A stretch of 64,000 nt of DNA, taken from NCBI GenBank assembly GCA_951640165.1, contig OX621252.1, positions 21,101,934 through 21,165,933 on the forward strand, written 5' to 3'. Origin of the DNA: Pseudoips prasinana. Taxonomy: Eukaryota > Arthropoda > Insecta > Lepidoptera > Nolidae. Positions 1 through 10,807 of this stretch are shown one piece after another (position 1 is the first letter of the stretch; each line of letters opens with the position of its first letter). Both the position numbers and the translations under genes were made by a program. Below the pieces are notes generated by a model. That model made no database searches. It was given only the letters and a program-made list of their open reading frames with translations, and was not told where the DNA came from.

Positions 1-284
1 AATTGTTGGTGTACTACTATTATTTATTCTATAAAGATGAAGTATAGTTTTGAAATCGGAGTGGTTCAGGGACTACCTTTGGTTACAAGGAGACCACGTT
101 AAGTTATCAGTACGCTATTGATACAATGGGCCTGAGTTTGACCACGATTTCATTCGGTGGCAAGGCACGATGTGGATTCAAGTGTAGGTACTGCAGGTGC
201 CTAGCTAGCCTAGCTTTGAATAAACCCGTATTAGTCTGGAAATGTGTTTTTCGGGAGAGTATTCCAAAGCTAGTCATATAAGGA

Positions 285-560
285 CGACGGCACTTTCTAT
301 TAAATCATTCTTATGATCCAATGGGATGACTAGCAACAAGACCGTAATGAGAACGTATAGGAACGACGGCTTCACGTGCTCTCCGGGGCCTTGGGTGTAA
401 TACCGCCAATATTCCAACTTGCCCAACTCCAATACTTTGGGCAGATACTGAGAAATTTTTATAACAGCAAAATCTCAGAATCCCTTTCTTGGTCGACCCA
501 GGATTTGAACCCAGAATTTCAATTTCTGTCGTTGAACACGATACAGTTAGACCCACCAGG
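285..560 (-). mobile_element. tRNA-headed SINE, family S5, diverged copy
   Basis: On the minus strand this starts with a tRNA-like head (an A-box-like stretch near 550 and a B-box-like GGTTCAAATCC-type stretch near 510) and runs into a body shared with copies at 6.25, 16.85, 37.26 and 55.0 kb. The conserved body words include a GTGCTCTCCG-type block and a TAATACCGCCAA block. Being a tRNA-derived SINE is inferred from head plus repetition. It is non-coding; the small ORFs across it are chance. Confidence 0.6.
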
Positions 561-654
561 CAATCTGATTTAATCGGAAAACCAAGAACGAATTGATGGA
601 TACACTAAGAAACAGTGAAGAAGAATTCGAAGTGCAATCTCACATCTAATCAAG

Positions 655-985
655 TCAAAGGACTACTATATCAATGGCAAATCGATATTGAGTACTATAT
701 TCGGAATTAACATTGTTGCTAACGCATTTCGAGTCTAAAAGCTTGAAGACATTTTCCAATCCAGATGGATTGGAAGATGTCTTCAAGTTTTTAGACTTGA
801 AATGATGATCGATTCCAGCGAACACTTTCGGAGATATTACATTTCCCTGTCTCACGCCTCGCTGCAATTGGATAGGTTTTGAGGTCTGGTTCTGGAGTCG
901 GACTGAGATAGTGAAATTCTCATAAACCCTTTCACGCCTAGATATAGCAGTAGTCGATAACAATACCATAATTTATATAGAGATC
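655..985 (-). pseudogene. RTE-like LINE reverse transcriptase fragment
   Basis: The minus-strand translation contains VRLQNQTSKPIQLQRGVRQG, NVISPKVF and FKLLDSK, which parallels the reverse transcriptase of the longer LINE at 41.0-43.3 kb (QRGVRQGDVISPKLF, FKLLDWK). The catalytic FADD box has decayed to FAID. Within it, 732-797 is an inverted repeat not present at that length in the long copy. It is a dead fragment truncated on both sides. Confidence 0.75.
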
Positions 986-1520
986 GAATATGCCAAGATG
1001 GCATCTGTCATAAGCTCTTTTTTAACTACAAAAGGGTTAGTTGACAGTTAAATTGATACGTCATTCATTAATTACAAGCTGTCAAATGCAGAAAATGATT
1101 GTTTATTTCTAATTAGGCATTGCCCGCGACTCACTTTTGCACAATCATTAATGGCCTAATGGGCCACGGGTCACAAAATGCGGGGCTTGAAAATTTGGTT
1201 CTGTTTTTATTCAAACCCGTTCTCAACTGGTTCAGAAATTAGGTCACAGTATAAGCATCATATAGCTATTATAGTATGGCACGTTCATAAATTTTACTCG
1301 TAAAATTCATAGATCATAGAATATATGCATTCGCTCTACTGTCAGTAAAAATCAAATGTGATCAGAAATTAAAATGTTTATCGTTTTGTGTTTTAACTTA
1401 TTCCAAAATTATATTATTATATAAGTTATCATTTCGATAGTGTCTTTGATGAGTTTGTTCATTCTTTGTTTCTTGATGGGAGATATTTTCTGTAGAGTTC
1501 CATATGATTTTTATATTTAA

Positions 1521-1820
1521 CTAGCTGTGCCCCGCGGTTTTACCCGCGATAAATTATATACATTATCATAGCTCCTCCCCCGTAGGTGATAGCGTGATAA
1601 TATGTAGCCTATAATTATGTTGACCCGACCATGCAGTACCATCCATGCAGTACTTATTGAGTTTAGCCCGGACATACATACAGACAAACAGTCACACAGA
1701 CAAAAATTCTAAAAACTACATTTTTGGCTTCGATATCGATTTTAGATCACGCCCCAATTATCGTTTAATAAAAATATTCAATTTACAGTTCTGACTTTCC
1801 TACGATTTTATTATATATTT
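1521..1820 (-). mobile_element. Short non-autonomous Helitron (HINE), minus strand
   Basis: On the minus strand it ends in a CGCGGGTAAAACCGCGG-type hairpin, a short spacer and CTAG followed by T, the Helitron 3' signature. The body matches the copies at 10991-11300, 45118-45416 and 55.66-56.22 kb. The 5' TC end is eroded, so the right border is approximate. Confidence 0.7.
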
Positions 1821-1969
1821 AATAATAATAATTAACCGTCGATAAATATACATACAAATGAATAACACTTAAGTTATGACAATCTTAACACGCACGATAA
1901 TTGTGTTAACCGCTCGGACTCAAAGTAAGGGACCAGGACTCCCGTACCGATTTGCAAAAACAGTGAGCG

Positions 1970-2000
1970 TGTGGGTATGTATGTGTGTGTGTGTGTCTGC
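1970..2000. repeat. GT-rich microsatellite
   Basis: A run of imperfect GT dinucleotides around 1978-2000, a simple-sequence repeat with no coding role. Confidence 0.7.
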
Positions 2001-2149
2001 TTACTGTGCTAGTAAGTGTGTTCCGGATGCGTTTTTGATTAAAGTGTACTTAGTTTATTCTATGTTGTTCGACTTGATCATCACATACAAAAATTTGAAG
2101 TATATGCAATATAAAATACATAGACCGCGAGGTGGACATAAGATATTAC

Positions 2150-2262
2150 CTGCAAGGGTCGCTGGGTGCCGCTGGATGTGGGCAGTGCAAGGCCTGATGC
2201 TGTGGAGATCTATGGTTGAGGCCTTTATCCAGCAGTTTTTTGGATGATATAATGATTAATAA
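2150..2262 (+). mobile_element. RTE-like LINE 3' end, 5'-truncated
   Basis: Matches the last part of the reverse transcriptase ORF and tail of the 41-kb LINE: GTCGCTGG, then the region encoding GEAFVQQW-like residues, then an ATGATAT tail. It is very short and damaged. Confidence 0.65.
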
Positions 2263-2574
2263 GGAATACACATGTGTGAAACTTACTGGTAGTAATTGCT
2301 CTTTAAGATAACACAAAGAAATATATGATTCAACCCTACTTTTATTTCTCAAAATACACAGTTTCCACGTGAGTAAATAAACAATGAGTTCGTGCGTACA
2401 AAACATGTAAATATAGAACCATTGAATCGGGCAGTTTGTTCCCGGATGTCTCAAAGATATCCAAATACAATAAAATTATCTGAAGAATCTAGAGCTTGAA
2501 GTATTTGACACCTGGTACTCTGTTTTCTACCTAACGAGTAAAAACACCTTCATAAATATAACAGAATCATGACT

Positions 2575-2685
2575 AGGCAAAGACTGTGTAGTATGTTTAT
2601 CAGTTATCTGGTTGCCATAGTACAGGCTTTGCTAGTTTGGGAACAGATGGCAGTGTGCTACGAGTCCCAAGACTTAAAAATAATA
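2575..2685 (+). mobile_element. SINE family S4, 3' fragment
   Basis: Only the 3' half is present: the CAGTTATCTGGTTGCCATAG block followed by GCTAGTTTGGGA and AGATGGCAGTGTG, shared with copies at 3.0, 10.8, 26.4, 31.4, 32.2, 49.3, 54.4 and 63.2 kb. Confidence 0.65.
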
Positions 2686-2698
2686 TATATATACATAC

Positions 2699-2951
2699 GC
2701 ACCTTTAGAATTATAGGGACCTAATTAAAAAAATCATGATTTTGACTTTATATCAAAATATGACCTAAAACTACAATGTTTATCGATTTAAATTAAAACA
2801 CAGACCGATTTTGGCGTAGAAAGCTACATCACCATTAATTACAAAAAATGTAACCGTTCAAATCTTTATGTAACGATTCCTAAAAAATCATATTTTCTAA
2901 TTAGGTCGCTACAATTCTAAAGGTGCTTAGGTCACTACAATTCTAAAGGTG
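2699..2951. mobile_element. Inverted-repeat MITE with a repeated terminus
   Basis: The ends at 2699-2730 and 2896-2926 are inverted copies (GCACCTTTAGAATT ... AATTCTAAAGGTGC) around an AT-rich core of about 160 bp. Directly after it, 2927-2951 repeats the terminal sequence once more. No transposase is present, so the superfamily cannot be named. Confidence 0.65.
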
Positions 2952-3002
2952 TTGTAATGACGTCGTTTGAGTGTCCAAGTAACAGTACAGTTTGAAATTT
3001 GA

Positions 3003-3250
3003 TTGGCCTGTTAGTCTAGTTATTAGTAGCCTTGTCGGCTAACCGGTCATGGGACCTATCCACACCCAGGACAAATCAATGTGTGATTACTAAGATTATT
3101 TGTTCTGTATCTGGGTTTAATTTATCTATAATATGTATGCATTTACAAATATATAAGTATGTTTATCAGTTACTGATTGCCATAATGCAGGTTCTGTCTA
3201 GTTTGGGATCAGATGGCAGTGTGTTAGTTATCCCATTTTTTAGAGGAGTT
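3003..3250 (+). mobile_element. SINE family S4, near-complete copy
   Basis: The plus strand shows a tRNA-like head (GGCCTGTTAGTCTAG, with a degraded B box near 3050), the conserved AGGACAAATC block, a TATAATATGTATGCATTTACAAA stretch and the TTTGGGATCAGATGGCAGTG tail block. Its ORFs are chance. Confidence 0.7.
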
Positions 3251-4985
3251 CTTTCTTGATAATTCAATTTTGAATTATTATATTATATAGATATTGAATG
3301 CAATTTTGAACAGTTTAGATTATGCTTTCCTGTATATTCATTAAAATTATTTTAACTATAAGGTATTATAACCTAGCCATTAAAAACCTACTCTTATTAC
3401 AAAAAGGGATGTAACATTTCAACGGTTGAATGAATTTTCATAAAGTACAAAAAATTTATATCTAAGAACCATCTCTATCACACTGTCTCCCAATGAATAA
3501 ATCCTTATACAACAACAGCTCTTTGTTAATGTCTGCAATGCCATAGATATACACGCAAGTACACTCAGGGGTTACAAAAAATCATCTGTTGACTCATTTC
3601 AAACTTCGTTTTGTAATAAGAAATAATAAATAGATGCCCCGTTGTGCGTTGCTCATCAAAACACTAAAACGTAGAATCAAGCTGCAAGGTCAAACAAGGT
3701 ATTACGCTAACGTAAGTGAGTATAACGCAAATGGAAATGTAAATTTTTAAACTAAAGCTTCAGAAAAAACCTTATTGTTCTCACGAAGATAAAAGCTATT
3801 TTGTAGTTACGTTTATTGTTTTCAGTTGCTAAGAGACGCGTTGAGGTTCCGTAGCTGTAAGCTGCCAACAACTTTGCAAACCTAATATTCTATGTTCCAA
3901 GTTTCTCAGCGTTCTTCGACACTATGTAACATAGTTTGCTAGAACCCCATGAAGTTATTACAAATAAGTTCACGGTGTTCTAGCTAACTAGCACTGAATT
4001 TAGCAAAAACGACTAATTAAGCAGATTAAGATCAATCTGGCTGGTTTTAATTATAACACCAGGGCTAAAAGCAATGTATCTATTATTTGACGAGAATGAA
4101 AGGTTTTACAATAAGATAAGAAATAATAGTGTGTAATTAGTGTATGTTAATTCAAATAATTTCGAATGCGAATCAAGAGGAAGAAGTAAAAGTGATCAGA
4201 GAAAGTAAAAAGTGTTCTGTGCAAGGTGTATTGTGTACTCTCGCACATTATAGTTGCGGGGACTATGTATATGCGCCACGTTTGAACTTTTATGCAGTGC
4301 TTTTTGCCGGAACTTTAAGTGCGGTCGGTGATCTTAGTGTTGCACCCTCTGCCACCGTCAACATCAATAAAGTTTAGTTTCGAGTCTCCTGACCCACCGC
4401 TCGACCCACAGTATGTGTATTTAGTTACCTATATAGACATACTGTGTCTTTATTACTAAACAATAAAAAGTATTTAGGTAAAGTTAAACAAATGTTTGCG
4501 CACAATTTCCAAATTCTCATATCTACCGTGTAAATGACTAGTCAAAATATATATGATTAATATGATGATGAGTATGATCTTAGCGGGACGATATTTATTT
4601 AAATACCCATTCACAGCTGATAATTCATCAATATTTAATTACATACCAAACAATACGCCAATTATAAAGTACTCAATAATACGTGGTGTAGTGAGTAAAC
4701 AGATATAAGAATGCAAATTAATATTGTTTGCTGAGTTTTGATAGGTACGGTATGTGTGATCTTTCTTGTTTTCTGATTTTTGTCGGTTGGACACGTCGTT
4801 TTCCGAGACACTCAGCTTGTCACATCTTATACGATTACATATGTCCATAGTCTTTTTATGGACCCGAGAATATTCAGATCCATCACTGAAACGGACGGAC
4901 TGAGTCGTGACGCCTTCTTTGGAAGGTGTTACCATATTGATAACACCTTGAAAACTATAAAATTTTACCTTTATAGCGTTGTTCG
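3250..4985. other. Unassigned AT-rich DNA with one possible solo LTR
   Basis: No gene or classified repeat is recognised. The stretch at about 4140-4410 is less AT-rich and ends in an AATAAA signal followed by TAGTTTCGAGTC. This resembles the end of an LTR-retrotransposon LTR, but no second LTR, primer-binding site or gag-pol is visible. A 77-codon ORF there (4144-4377) matches nothing I know. LTR assignment is a weak inference. Confidence 0.25.
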
Positions 4986-4987
4986 CA

Positions 4988-5082
4988 ATAATCATCATCA
5001 TATCAGCTGTAAGATGTCCACTACTGGACAAAGACCTCCCCCAAGGATCTCCACAATAGCCGGTCTTATTCGCAATGCAAAA
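4988..5082 (-). mobile_element. RTE-like LINE 3' end, 5'-truncated
   Basis: ATCATCATCATATCAGC followed by TGTCCACTACTGGACAAAG and CTCCCCCAAGGATCTCCACAA is the reverse complement of the LINE tail, including its ATG-repeat 3' end. Confidence 0.75.
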
Positions 5083-5084
5083 CG

Positions 5085-6245
5085 TAAATCCAATCTCAAA
5101 AATGGGAAATCATAAATTCAGCGTCAATATTGCACTGGTTCGAATCCCGCCGGACGATTAAATATATATGATTTTGTTTTCTACTGATTGAAAACTTCAC
5201 ACTTACTCATCATTGGTTCAGACTAAAACTCAGTCATTAATTTTGACCTATGAAGAAAATAGCTCCGATGCCATCAGTATTACGTTTGTATTTGTACCAT
5301 GTTAATACATATGCCCATAGTAGAATCTAACCTGTACATGTGTATAATGCTCCAACCTAACTCAGATGGGTTAGTTGGAAACTGTGACGAACTGCATAAG
5401 CAAACTTGAAATAACACATTGAGACGGCCACAGAAGTTTTAGATTTAACAGGTTTGTTGGAGTTCAGAATCTACTAATGAAATTGTATCTACTAATGAAA
5501 TTATAATTTAGAACAGTGAAGATTTGCCTTATACTTTATTGAAAAATTAAGTTTATATAACTATTGTCGCCACGTGCAATCAACACCGGGAAGGTAGCGA
5601 TCTATTTGTGGTACAGTCACTGTACCAGCCAGTCAGGAGTTAGCAATCCTGGTCGACAAACCAGAGCTCTCCGAGAGTACGAGTCTCAACTACCTAGAGC
5701 ATGGCGCAAAAGGGGGACACTAAGCAGCAAACCTGGGGCTCTCACCCCCAGAAGCTAAGAGAATACCAAGGCAGAGTAGGTTTAGTGGATTATGTCCGAT
5801 ATACTCACCCGCAGACATATTGTGCCGGTGGATGCTTTAACAAAAGAGTTTGAATGAAATCTGACCGTTTAAAGTGGGTCAAAATCGCGCCCAAAGGAGT
5901 CAGCTACAAACAAACATATGTAGGTACAAGTGAAGTTAATATAAAGCGTGAAAAAAAAGGTGCAATCGCAAGAATTTAGTCGCATCATATTATACTCAAT
6001 AGTTATATGCTGTTTTATTCATTATCATAAGTCGTCATGACAGTTTTATATAAGTACTGTCCGAAGATTTGGCGTGACCAAATTATGATGTTAAAGTAAT
6101 GACTATAAAAAAGGTAATAACTTAATGCGTCTATAATGTCCTCCAGGCCGTTTTTTATGTTTGGCAGAAGTATAATATCTATGTAAAGAAGTAATCTATT
6201 GTATAATATCAATTGTAAATATTTTTTTTTCATTTTCATTTCAGT
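5085..6245. other. Mostly unassigned; tRNA-like scrap and low-AT block
   Basis: A short B-box-like phrase (GGTTCGAATCCC) lies at about 5140. A low-AT block at about 5555-5780 is open for 64 codons and looks like an old repeat, but I cannot classify it. The rest is AT-rich with nothing recognised. Confidence 0.4.
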
Positions 6246-6246
6246 T

Positions 6247-6572
6247 TAAATGGAGACTAGCCAACTGCGCAGGGAATATTATAGTGCACAAACACAGGGG
6301 CACTTTCTATTCCATCACTCGCATGATCCGTTGGGACGACTAGCGACAAGACCAGAAAGAAGTCAGGTACAGGACAGACGGCATTACATGCTCTCCGAGG
6401 CACGGGAGTGTAATACCGCCAATTCCCATACTTCAGGCTGATACTAAGAATTTTTTTTCGGACTAATACTACGAAACTCATTACGGTAAAATCGCAAAAA
6501 ATTTTTTGGCCCAATTTCAACCCTGGACTTCATTATCAGCGGTTGAACATGCTATCGCTAGACCAATGATGC
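6247..6572 (-). mobile_element. tRNA-headed SINE, family S5
   Basis: The minus strand begins near 6570 with TGGTCTAGCGATAGCATG (tRNA-like A box), then AACCGC and a GGGTTGAAATTGGG B-box-like phrase. The body matches the other S5 copies. Confidence 0.65.
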
Positions 6573-6739
6573 AGTCAAATATACAAATGGAACCCTAAAC
6601 AGAAAGTATTCATAGTCAATTGTTTTTGTTGCGTATTCACCAACAGATGTAGATAAACCAAAAATGTTACCTCCAAATGTCACGAAAACAAACTTGGTGA
6701 TAGTAAATTATAATTCTTTATGGGGCTGAGGAGACAAAG

Positions 6740-6878
6740 TACAGACGCCAGCACATCAAGCTACCCCAATCTGTCAAATTTCCTCAATTGAAAGTGAACC
6801 TTATGCTTTTGTGATAAAGTTGAAAATCTATGACAGAAATTTGACAGATTGGGATAGCTGGATGTGCTGGCGTCTGTA
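6740..6878. mobile_element. 139-bp palindromic MITE, family M2
   Basis: Begins TACAGACGCCAGCACATC and ends with its inverse. The arms pair for over 30 bp (through the CCCCAATCTGTCAAATTT block) around a short asymmetric core. The TA at each end may be the target duplication, as in Tc1/mariner-like MITEs. Near-full copies lie at 23374, 53622 and 60061, with degraded ones at 11393 and 43430. Confidence 0.85.
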
Positions 6879-6879
6879 C

Positions 6880-7268
6880 CTACCTTTTCGTAGTTTGGAA
6901 CTTTTGTATTAGCACACTTTTATTATCTACACTTGTGAATAAGTAACAAAATATCTTGGAAGACGATTTTATTCTATTACTTCTGACGCCCGTGTCGATT
7001 GGAAAGTTGAAAGTGGAAATGTCAATTCGTATGACAATACAATAACTTGTATATTTTAAACAATAATAGTTTGTGGATAGAACTTTGGTTTTCTATTTTG
7101 ACACATTTTTAATCCCCGACGCAAAAGGGGTGTGTTATAAATTTGTGGTCGATGTCTGTGTGATCGTAGTTCTTAAACGGATAGACCGATTTCAATGCGG
7201 TTTATTGCATTTGAAAGCCAGTTTCCTTGCGGTAGTTCTTAGTTATTTTTGGTAAATATCCATCCATG
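6880..7268. other. No recognised feature
   Basis: AT-rich DNA. A 60-codon ORF at 7073-7255 shows no family motif. Confidence 0.5.
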
Positions 7269-7269
7269 G

Positions 7270-7482
7270 GCTCATCAGTCGCCGAACATCGGAATAGTGA
7301 TCGGCGTTCAAATAAATAAAGGTTAAAAATGACTTAATCAATCGTTAAATCGGCTTCGACGTTGAAAATGAATTCCGGACCATTGTGCTCATGAAAGCCG
7401 ATTTAACGATTGATTAAATAATTTTTAACCTTTACTTACTTGAACGTCGATCACTATCCCGATGTTCGGCGAGTTAGCCGGT
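7270..7482. mobile_element. Palindromic MITE, family M1
   Basis: A long inverted repeat. The left arm carries GTCGCCGAACATCGG and GTTCAAATAAATAAAGGTT, and the right arm is their inverse, ending in a TTAGCCGGT-type terminus. The best-preserved copy is 19276-19504, which shows the full ACCGGCTAAGTCGCCGAACA ends. Confidence 0.75.
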
Positions 7483-7732
7483 AACCCCTAGGAGTGTAAG
7501 AGTACCAGCTATTTTCCAAAATGATGTAATTATGGCTGGAGTCCGGGTTTTCTAACGTTTAGGTTATTATTTATGATTATCTAACAACACTTCGAAGGTG
7601 CTTTTAAACTCCCACTTGTTTTTGAATCGATACACAGACAGTGTATCGATTTAAATGCAAGTGGGAGTTTTATTGTTGATGGTGATGTTGCAATAATTTG
7701 GTGCAATCATCAAGCTGAGTTAAACGTGGAGA
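7306..7732. repeat. Left unit of a diverged tandem duplication
   Basis: This unit recurs at 7804-8243, offset by about 498-513 bp. It holds the right part of an M1 MITE, a 60-bp hairpin at 7609-7671 (arms CTCCCACTTG / CAAGTGGGAG) and the phrase GATGGTGATGTTGCAATAA. Substitutions and small indels separate the copies, so the duplication is not recent. Confidence 0.8.
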
Positions 7733-7803
7733 TAGTTGGTACACTCGGCTTCATATCAAGCTATACATTTCCAATATAAGCTGACCTGTCAAATAAATAA
7801 AGT

Positions 7804-8243
7804 GTTCAAATAAATAAAGGTGAAAAATGACTTAATCAATCGTTAAATCGGCTTCGACGTTGAAAATCGATTCCGCACCGTTTATGACGTCATGTGTGGT
7901 CATGGAAGCCGATATAACGATTGATTAAGTCATTTTTAACCTTTATTTATGTGAATGCCGATCACTATCCCGATGTTAGGCGACTTAGCCGGTAGCCCCC
8001 AGGAGAGTAAGAGTATCAGCTCTTTTCCAAAATGATGTAATTACAGTTGGAGTCAGCGGTTTTCTAACGTTTAGGTTATTTGTGATTATCTAATAACACG
8101 TCTTGGAAGGTGCTTTTAAACTCCCACTCGTATTTAAAATCGATACACAGACAGCGTATCGATTTAAATGCAAGTGAGATTTTTATTGTTGATGGTGATG
8201 TTGCAATAATTTGGTGCAATCATCAAGCTGAGCTAAGGTGGAG
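7804..8243. repeat. Right unit of a diverged tandem duplication, with M1 MITE at 7805-7993
   Basis: Second copy of the unit at 7306-7732. Its M1 element lacks the outer left terminus, so that MITE is complete only on its right side. Confidence 0.8.
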
Positions 8244-8367
8244 GTAATAGGTACTTTTGTATTTTGTTTTGTTTTGAAGATCATGCCCGCTCTAGTAGAA
8301 TTAATCCCTGTGTCGTGTTACAAACATAATTAACAAAGAGTAATTTAGGTTTAACTGTAACTGTAGA

Positions 8368-8585
8368 ACCGACGGCCGTTGGGACAGAAAGGTTTCGAGG
8401 TATCCACGAACCGGAAGACGCAGCGTGGGCAGGTCCCCTACAAGATGGACCGATGATCTTGTACGGGCGAAACCGCTGGAAGCGAATTTCGCAAGACCGC
8501 CAATTGTGGAGTTCTTTGGGGGAGGCCTTTATCCAGCAGTGGACGTCTTTTGCCTGATATGATGATGATGATGAAGATGATGATG
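8368..8585 (+). mobile_element. RTE-like LINE 3' end with ATG-repeat tail
   Basis: Carries the C-terminal coding part (the region giving GRPPTRWTDDLV-like residues, now frameshifted) followed by CAGCAGTGGACGTCTTT and an extended GATGATGATGA tail. It is one of at least 13 copies in the window, all 5'-truncated. Confidence 0.85.
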
Positions 8586-8813
8586 ATGAATTTAGGTATT
8601 CCTAAGACTGGTTAGTAGAGAGAATGTATAACTAATAATTTATTTTTGTCAGAATTTATATATATGTATTTATCAAATATTTATTCAATACTAGGTACAA
8701 GATTAACATATTATTATTATTATTGAAATAACCTAACTCATCAACTAAAGAAACATAAATAAAATAAAATAAATACAAACATAAATAAAAAGTCTAACCA
8801 ATGAGCTTAAGCG

Positions 8814-9143
8814 TCAAAAATATTCGTCGACATCGCTTTGAACCGGGAACGTACCCAGAAGGCTGGCAGCATTGCCACGTTGAATGGCAATGCTAATTCT
8901 TTGACCTAAGTATTGGCCAGCCCTCTGATCACGTGAAGCATCGACCAGACGTTTTGAGATGTCACGTAAAAGGTTTAAAGCGTTTGGACCCCACGGCCCG
9001 AGCGTTTCAACTCCAAACGGCTCCAACATATAGTTGTCAGAATTTAAATCTTCAACAAAAGCGTCTATGTCTTGTTGGACGAAGCGACTCGTCTCAGCCA
9101 GGTCGGTACCATCCTGAAGGGCACATAAGTCATCCGCGAACAT
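8814..9143 (-). pseudogene. Retroelement-like C-terminal ORF remnant
   Basis: A 109-codon minus-strand ORF reads FGVETLGPWGPNALNLLRDI, then KRLVDASRDQRAGQYL and QRISIAIQRGNAASLLGT near the end. The LGPWGP ... QR-I-AIQRGNAAS pattern is one I associate with the C-terminal end of retroelement reverse-transcriptase ORFs in many animal genomes, but I cannot name the clade. The ORF stops at 8814 and is followed on that strand by an A-rich stretch (8735-8790) that could be a 3' UTR and tail. The upstream part is missing; at 9165 a SINE begins. No catalytic reverse-transcriptase box is left: the FADD near the first residues has the wrong context and may be chance. Confidence 0.5.
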
Positions 9144-9164
9144 GATATGCCTATCATGTGACCA

Positions 9165-9285
9165 TTCAGAACAACTATTTATGGGTCACACAAAATAGTT
9201 GTCCGGCGCGGGAATGGAACCCTAGACACGAGTACAAGACGCATGTCTAAACTGCTGCACTGCACGTAGTTTAACAGACTTTAAA
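9165..9285 (-). mobile_element. SINE family S1, partial
   Basis: The minus-strand tRNA-like head with a B box is followed by the CCGGACAACTATTTTGTGTG-type block diagnostic of S1. It is truncated in the body. Confidence 0.65.
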
Positions 9286-9289
9286 TAAC

Positions 9290-9600
9290 TTTACTTGTAA
9301 TTAACTAACAACACATCTTGGAAGTAGATTTAAACATACTTCAGACTCTCGTAATGATTTGAATTCAACTGGAAGTTTTAGTTCATCTGACAGTACACTA
9401 ATTAGCCACTATCCTGATCTGCAGTCAGAGAAAGTACATAGGTCCATTTGTTTTTTTTATCTATTTTTAACTTCCCAATAAATCTTGGAAGTAAAATTTT
9501 AACTTACTTCTGAATGGCGTTTCAATTTGAATACAAGTGTAAGTTTTATAACGCAAGGAAAAACATTAATTTGTCATTAAGGAACTTATCTGAAAATGCA
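9290..9600. repeat. Two diverged copies of the repeat inside the 7.6/8.1-kb duplication
   Basis: AACAACACATCTTGGAAGTA (9307 onward) and AATAAATCTTGGAAGTAAAA (9479 onward) are each followed by a TTCAA-rich inner hairpin and resemble 7580-7690 and 8095-8200. This suggests a small dispersed palindromic repeat. Confidence 0.4.
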
Positions 9601-9767
9601 GATAGTAAAATTTTAACACGAGGAAAATAGTGATAAGAATAATTCAATATACCGAATTAAAACTAAAAACATGCTCGTTAGATTTAGGTCACCTAGTGTG
9701 GGAATTATTAAAACAAACCAAATTAACCCATACTCAAGGGGTTTATATTGATTTGATTTTGACTGCT

Positions 9768-9935
9768 AAAACGGTCGCCCCGCCGCTTTGTGTCCCGGAT
9801 TCGATTCCCACGCAGGACAACTATTTGTGTGACGCATAAATAGTTTTTTTTAGTCTGGATGTACTTTGTGTTCGTCAACTACATGTCTGTACAGTACCCC
9901 GTGATACAGGAATTATCTTCCCTAGTGCGGGCGAT
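9768..9935 (+). mobile_element. SINE family S1, partial plus-strand copy
   Basis: GATTCGATTCCCACGCAGGA (B box), then ACAACTATTTGTGTGACGCA, TCTGGATGTACTTTGTG and the tail CAGTACCCCGTGATACAGGA, in the same order as the complete copy at 33220-33420. Confidence 0.7.
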
Positions 9936-10247
9936 GACTTTCAAAATTAAAAATGTCACACACATCCTTGTATGTGATCGAATTATCATCAGGAAATCCA
10001 AACGCATTTGAAGTAGAATTAAAAAAATCTGTACGTCTTCATGTGTTATAAGTTCGCCTGCAAACAATAGGCATAATATGCTAATTCAGAAACTTCCTGA
10101 AACCTTATAAAAAGCAAATCAAGGTGTGCATAAAAATACGAAAATATATTCTTGTTATGCGACATCCATTATTCACCATCGCCCCACATAACGCTTCCCT
10201 AATTCGTGAACAGCCAATGAACTGTTGCAATTTCTTTTTATTTTCTA

Positions 10248-10416
10248 CTAGCTGTGCCTTGCGGTTTTAACCGCGTTAAACTTTATAAATTATAGCCTAT
10301 GTATTATTCGGATATATAAGCTACATTACTACAAAGTTTCATCAAAATCAGTCCAGTAGTTTTTGCGTGAAAGAGTAACAAACTCACAAACTTTCGCCTT
10401 TATAATATTAGTGTGA
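10248..10416 (-). mobile_element. Complete short Helitron, 169 bp
   Basis: On the minus strand it starts TCACACTAATATTATAAAGG and ends with a CGCGGTTAAAACCGC hairpin, a spacer and CTAG. It is flanked by A and T, as expected for Helitron insertion. It has no coding capacity. Confidence 0.85.
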
Positions 10417-10477
10417 TTAATTTTAAATTGACATTAAGGCAATAGGCGAAATATAGGTGACGAAGATGACGACGATA

Positions 10478-10585
10478 GACTGGTCTGTGTAGAGGCTAGA
10501 CTCTGATTGCTAGACGTTGTGGGTTCATTTCCCATCCGGGCCAAACCTTTGTATGATGAAAACGATTCTTTGTTCTGTCAAAATG
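10478..10585 (+). mobile_element. tRNA-like SINE head
   Basis: TAGAGGCTAGACTCTGATTG and GTGGGTTCATTTCCCATCCG resemble tRNA A and B boxes, followed by a SINE-like ATTCTTTGTTCTGTC. The family is uncertain. Confidence 0.4.
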
Positions 10586-10599
10586 TTATTATTTTTTTG

Positions 10600-10807
10600 T
10601 AAAAAAGACAACGTCCGCAATAGGGAATCTAAGCCCTGTGTCGTGGGGTACTTTACAAACATATAATAGACGGGCACAAATTACATCCAGACTCAAAACA
10701 ACTATTTACCTATGGGTTACACAAATAGTTGTCCGGCGCGGGACTCGAAACCTCGACACGAAGCGGCGAGACGACTGTCTTAGCCGCTGCCGGACACGTG
10801 TAGTCAT
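10600..10807 (-). mobile_element. SINE family S1
   Basis: The minus strand shows GGCAGCGGCTAAGACAGTCG, a B box near 10745, the ACAACTATTTGTGTAACCCA block and the GTAAAGTACCCCACGACACA tail. An S4 fragment follows immediately at 10808, so two SINEs abut. Confidence 0.8.

Noticed and set aside
4639..5031. 130-codon minus-strand ORF
   Set aside because: Its first residues come from the LINE tail ATG repeats, and the rest shows no family pattern; likely chance.
8814..9143. FADD box as a reverse transcriptase active site
   Set aside because: It lies at the very start of the ORF and is followed by LCALQDGT rather than the usual hydrophobic strand. The C-terminal retroelement pattern is the only support.
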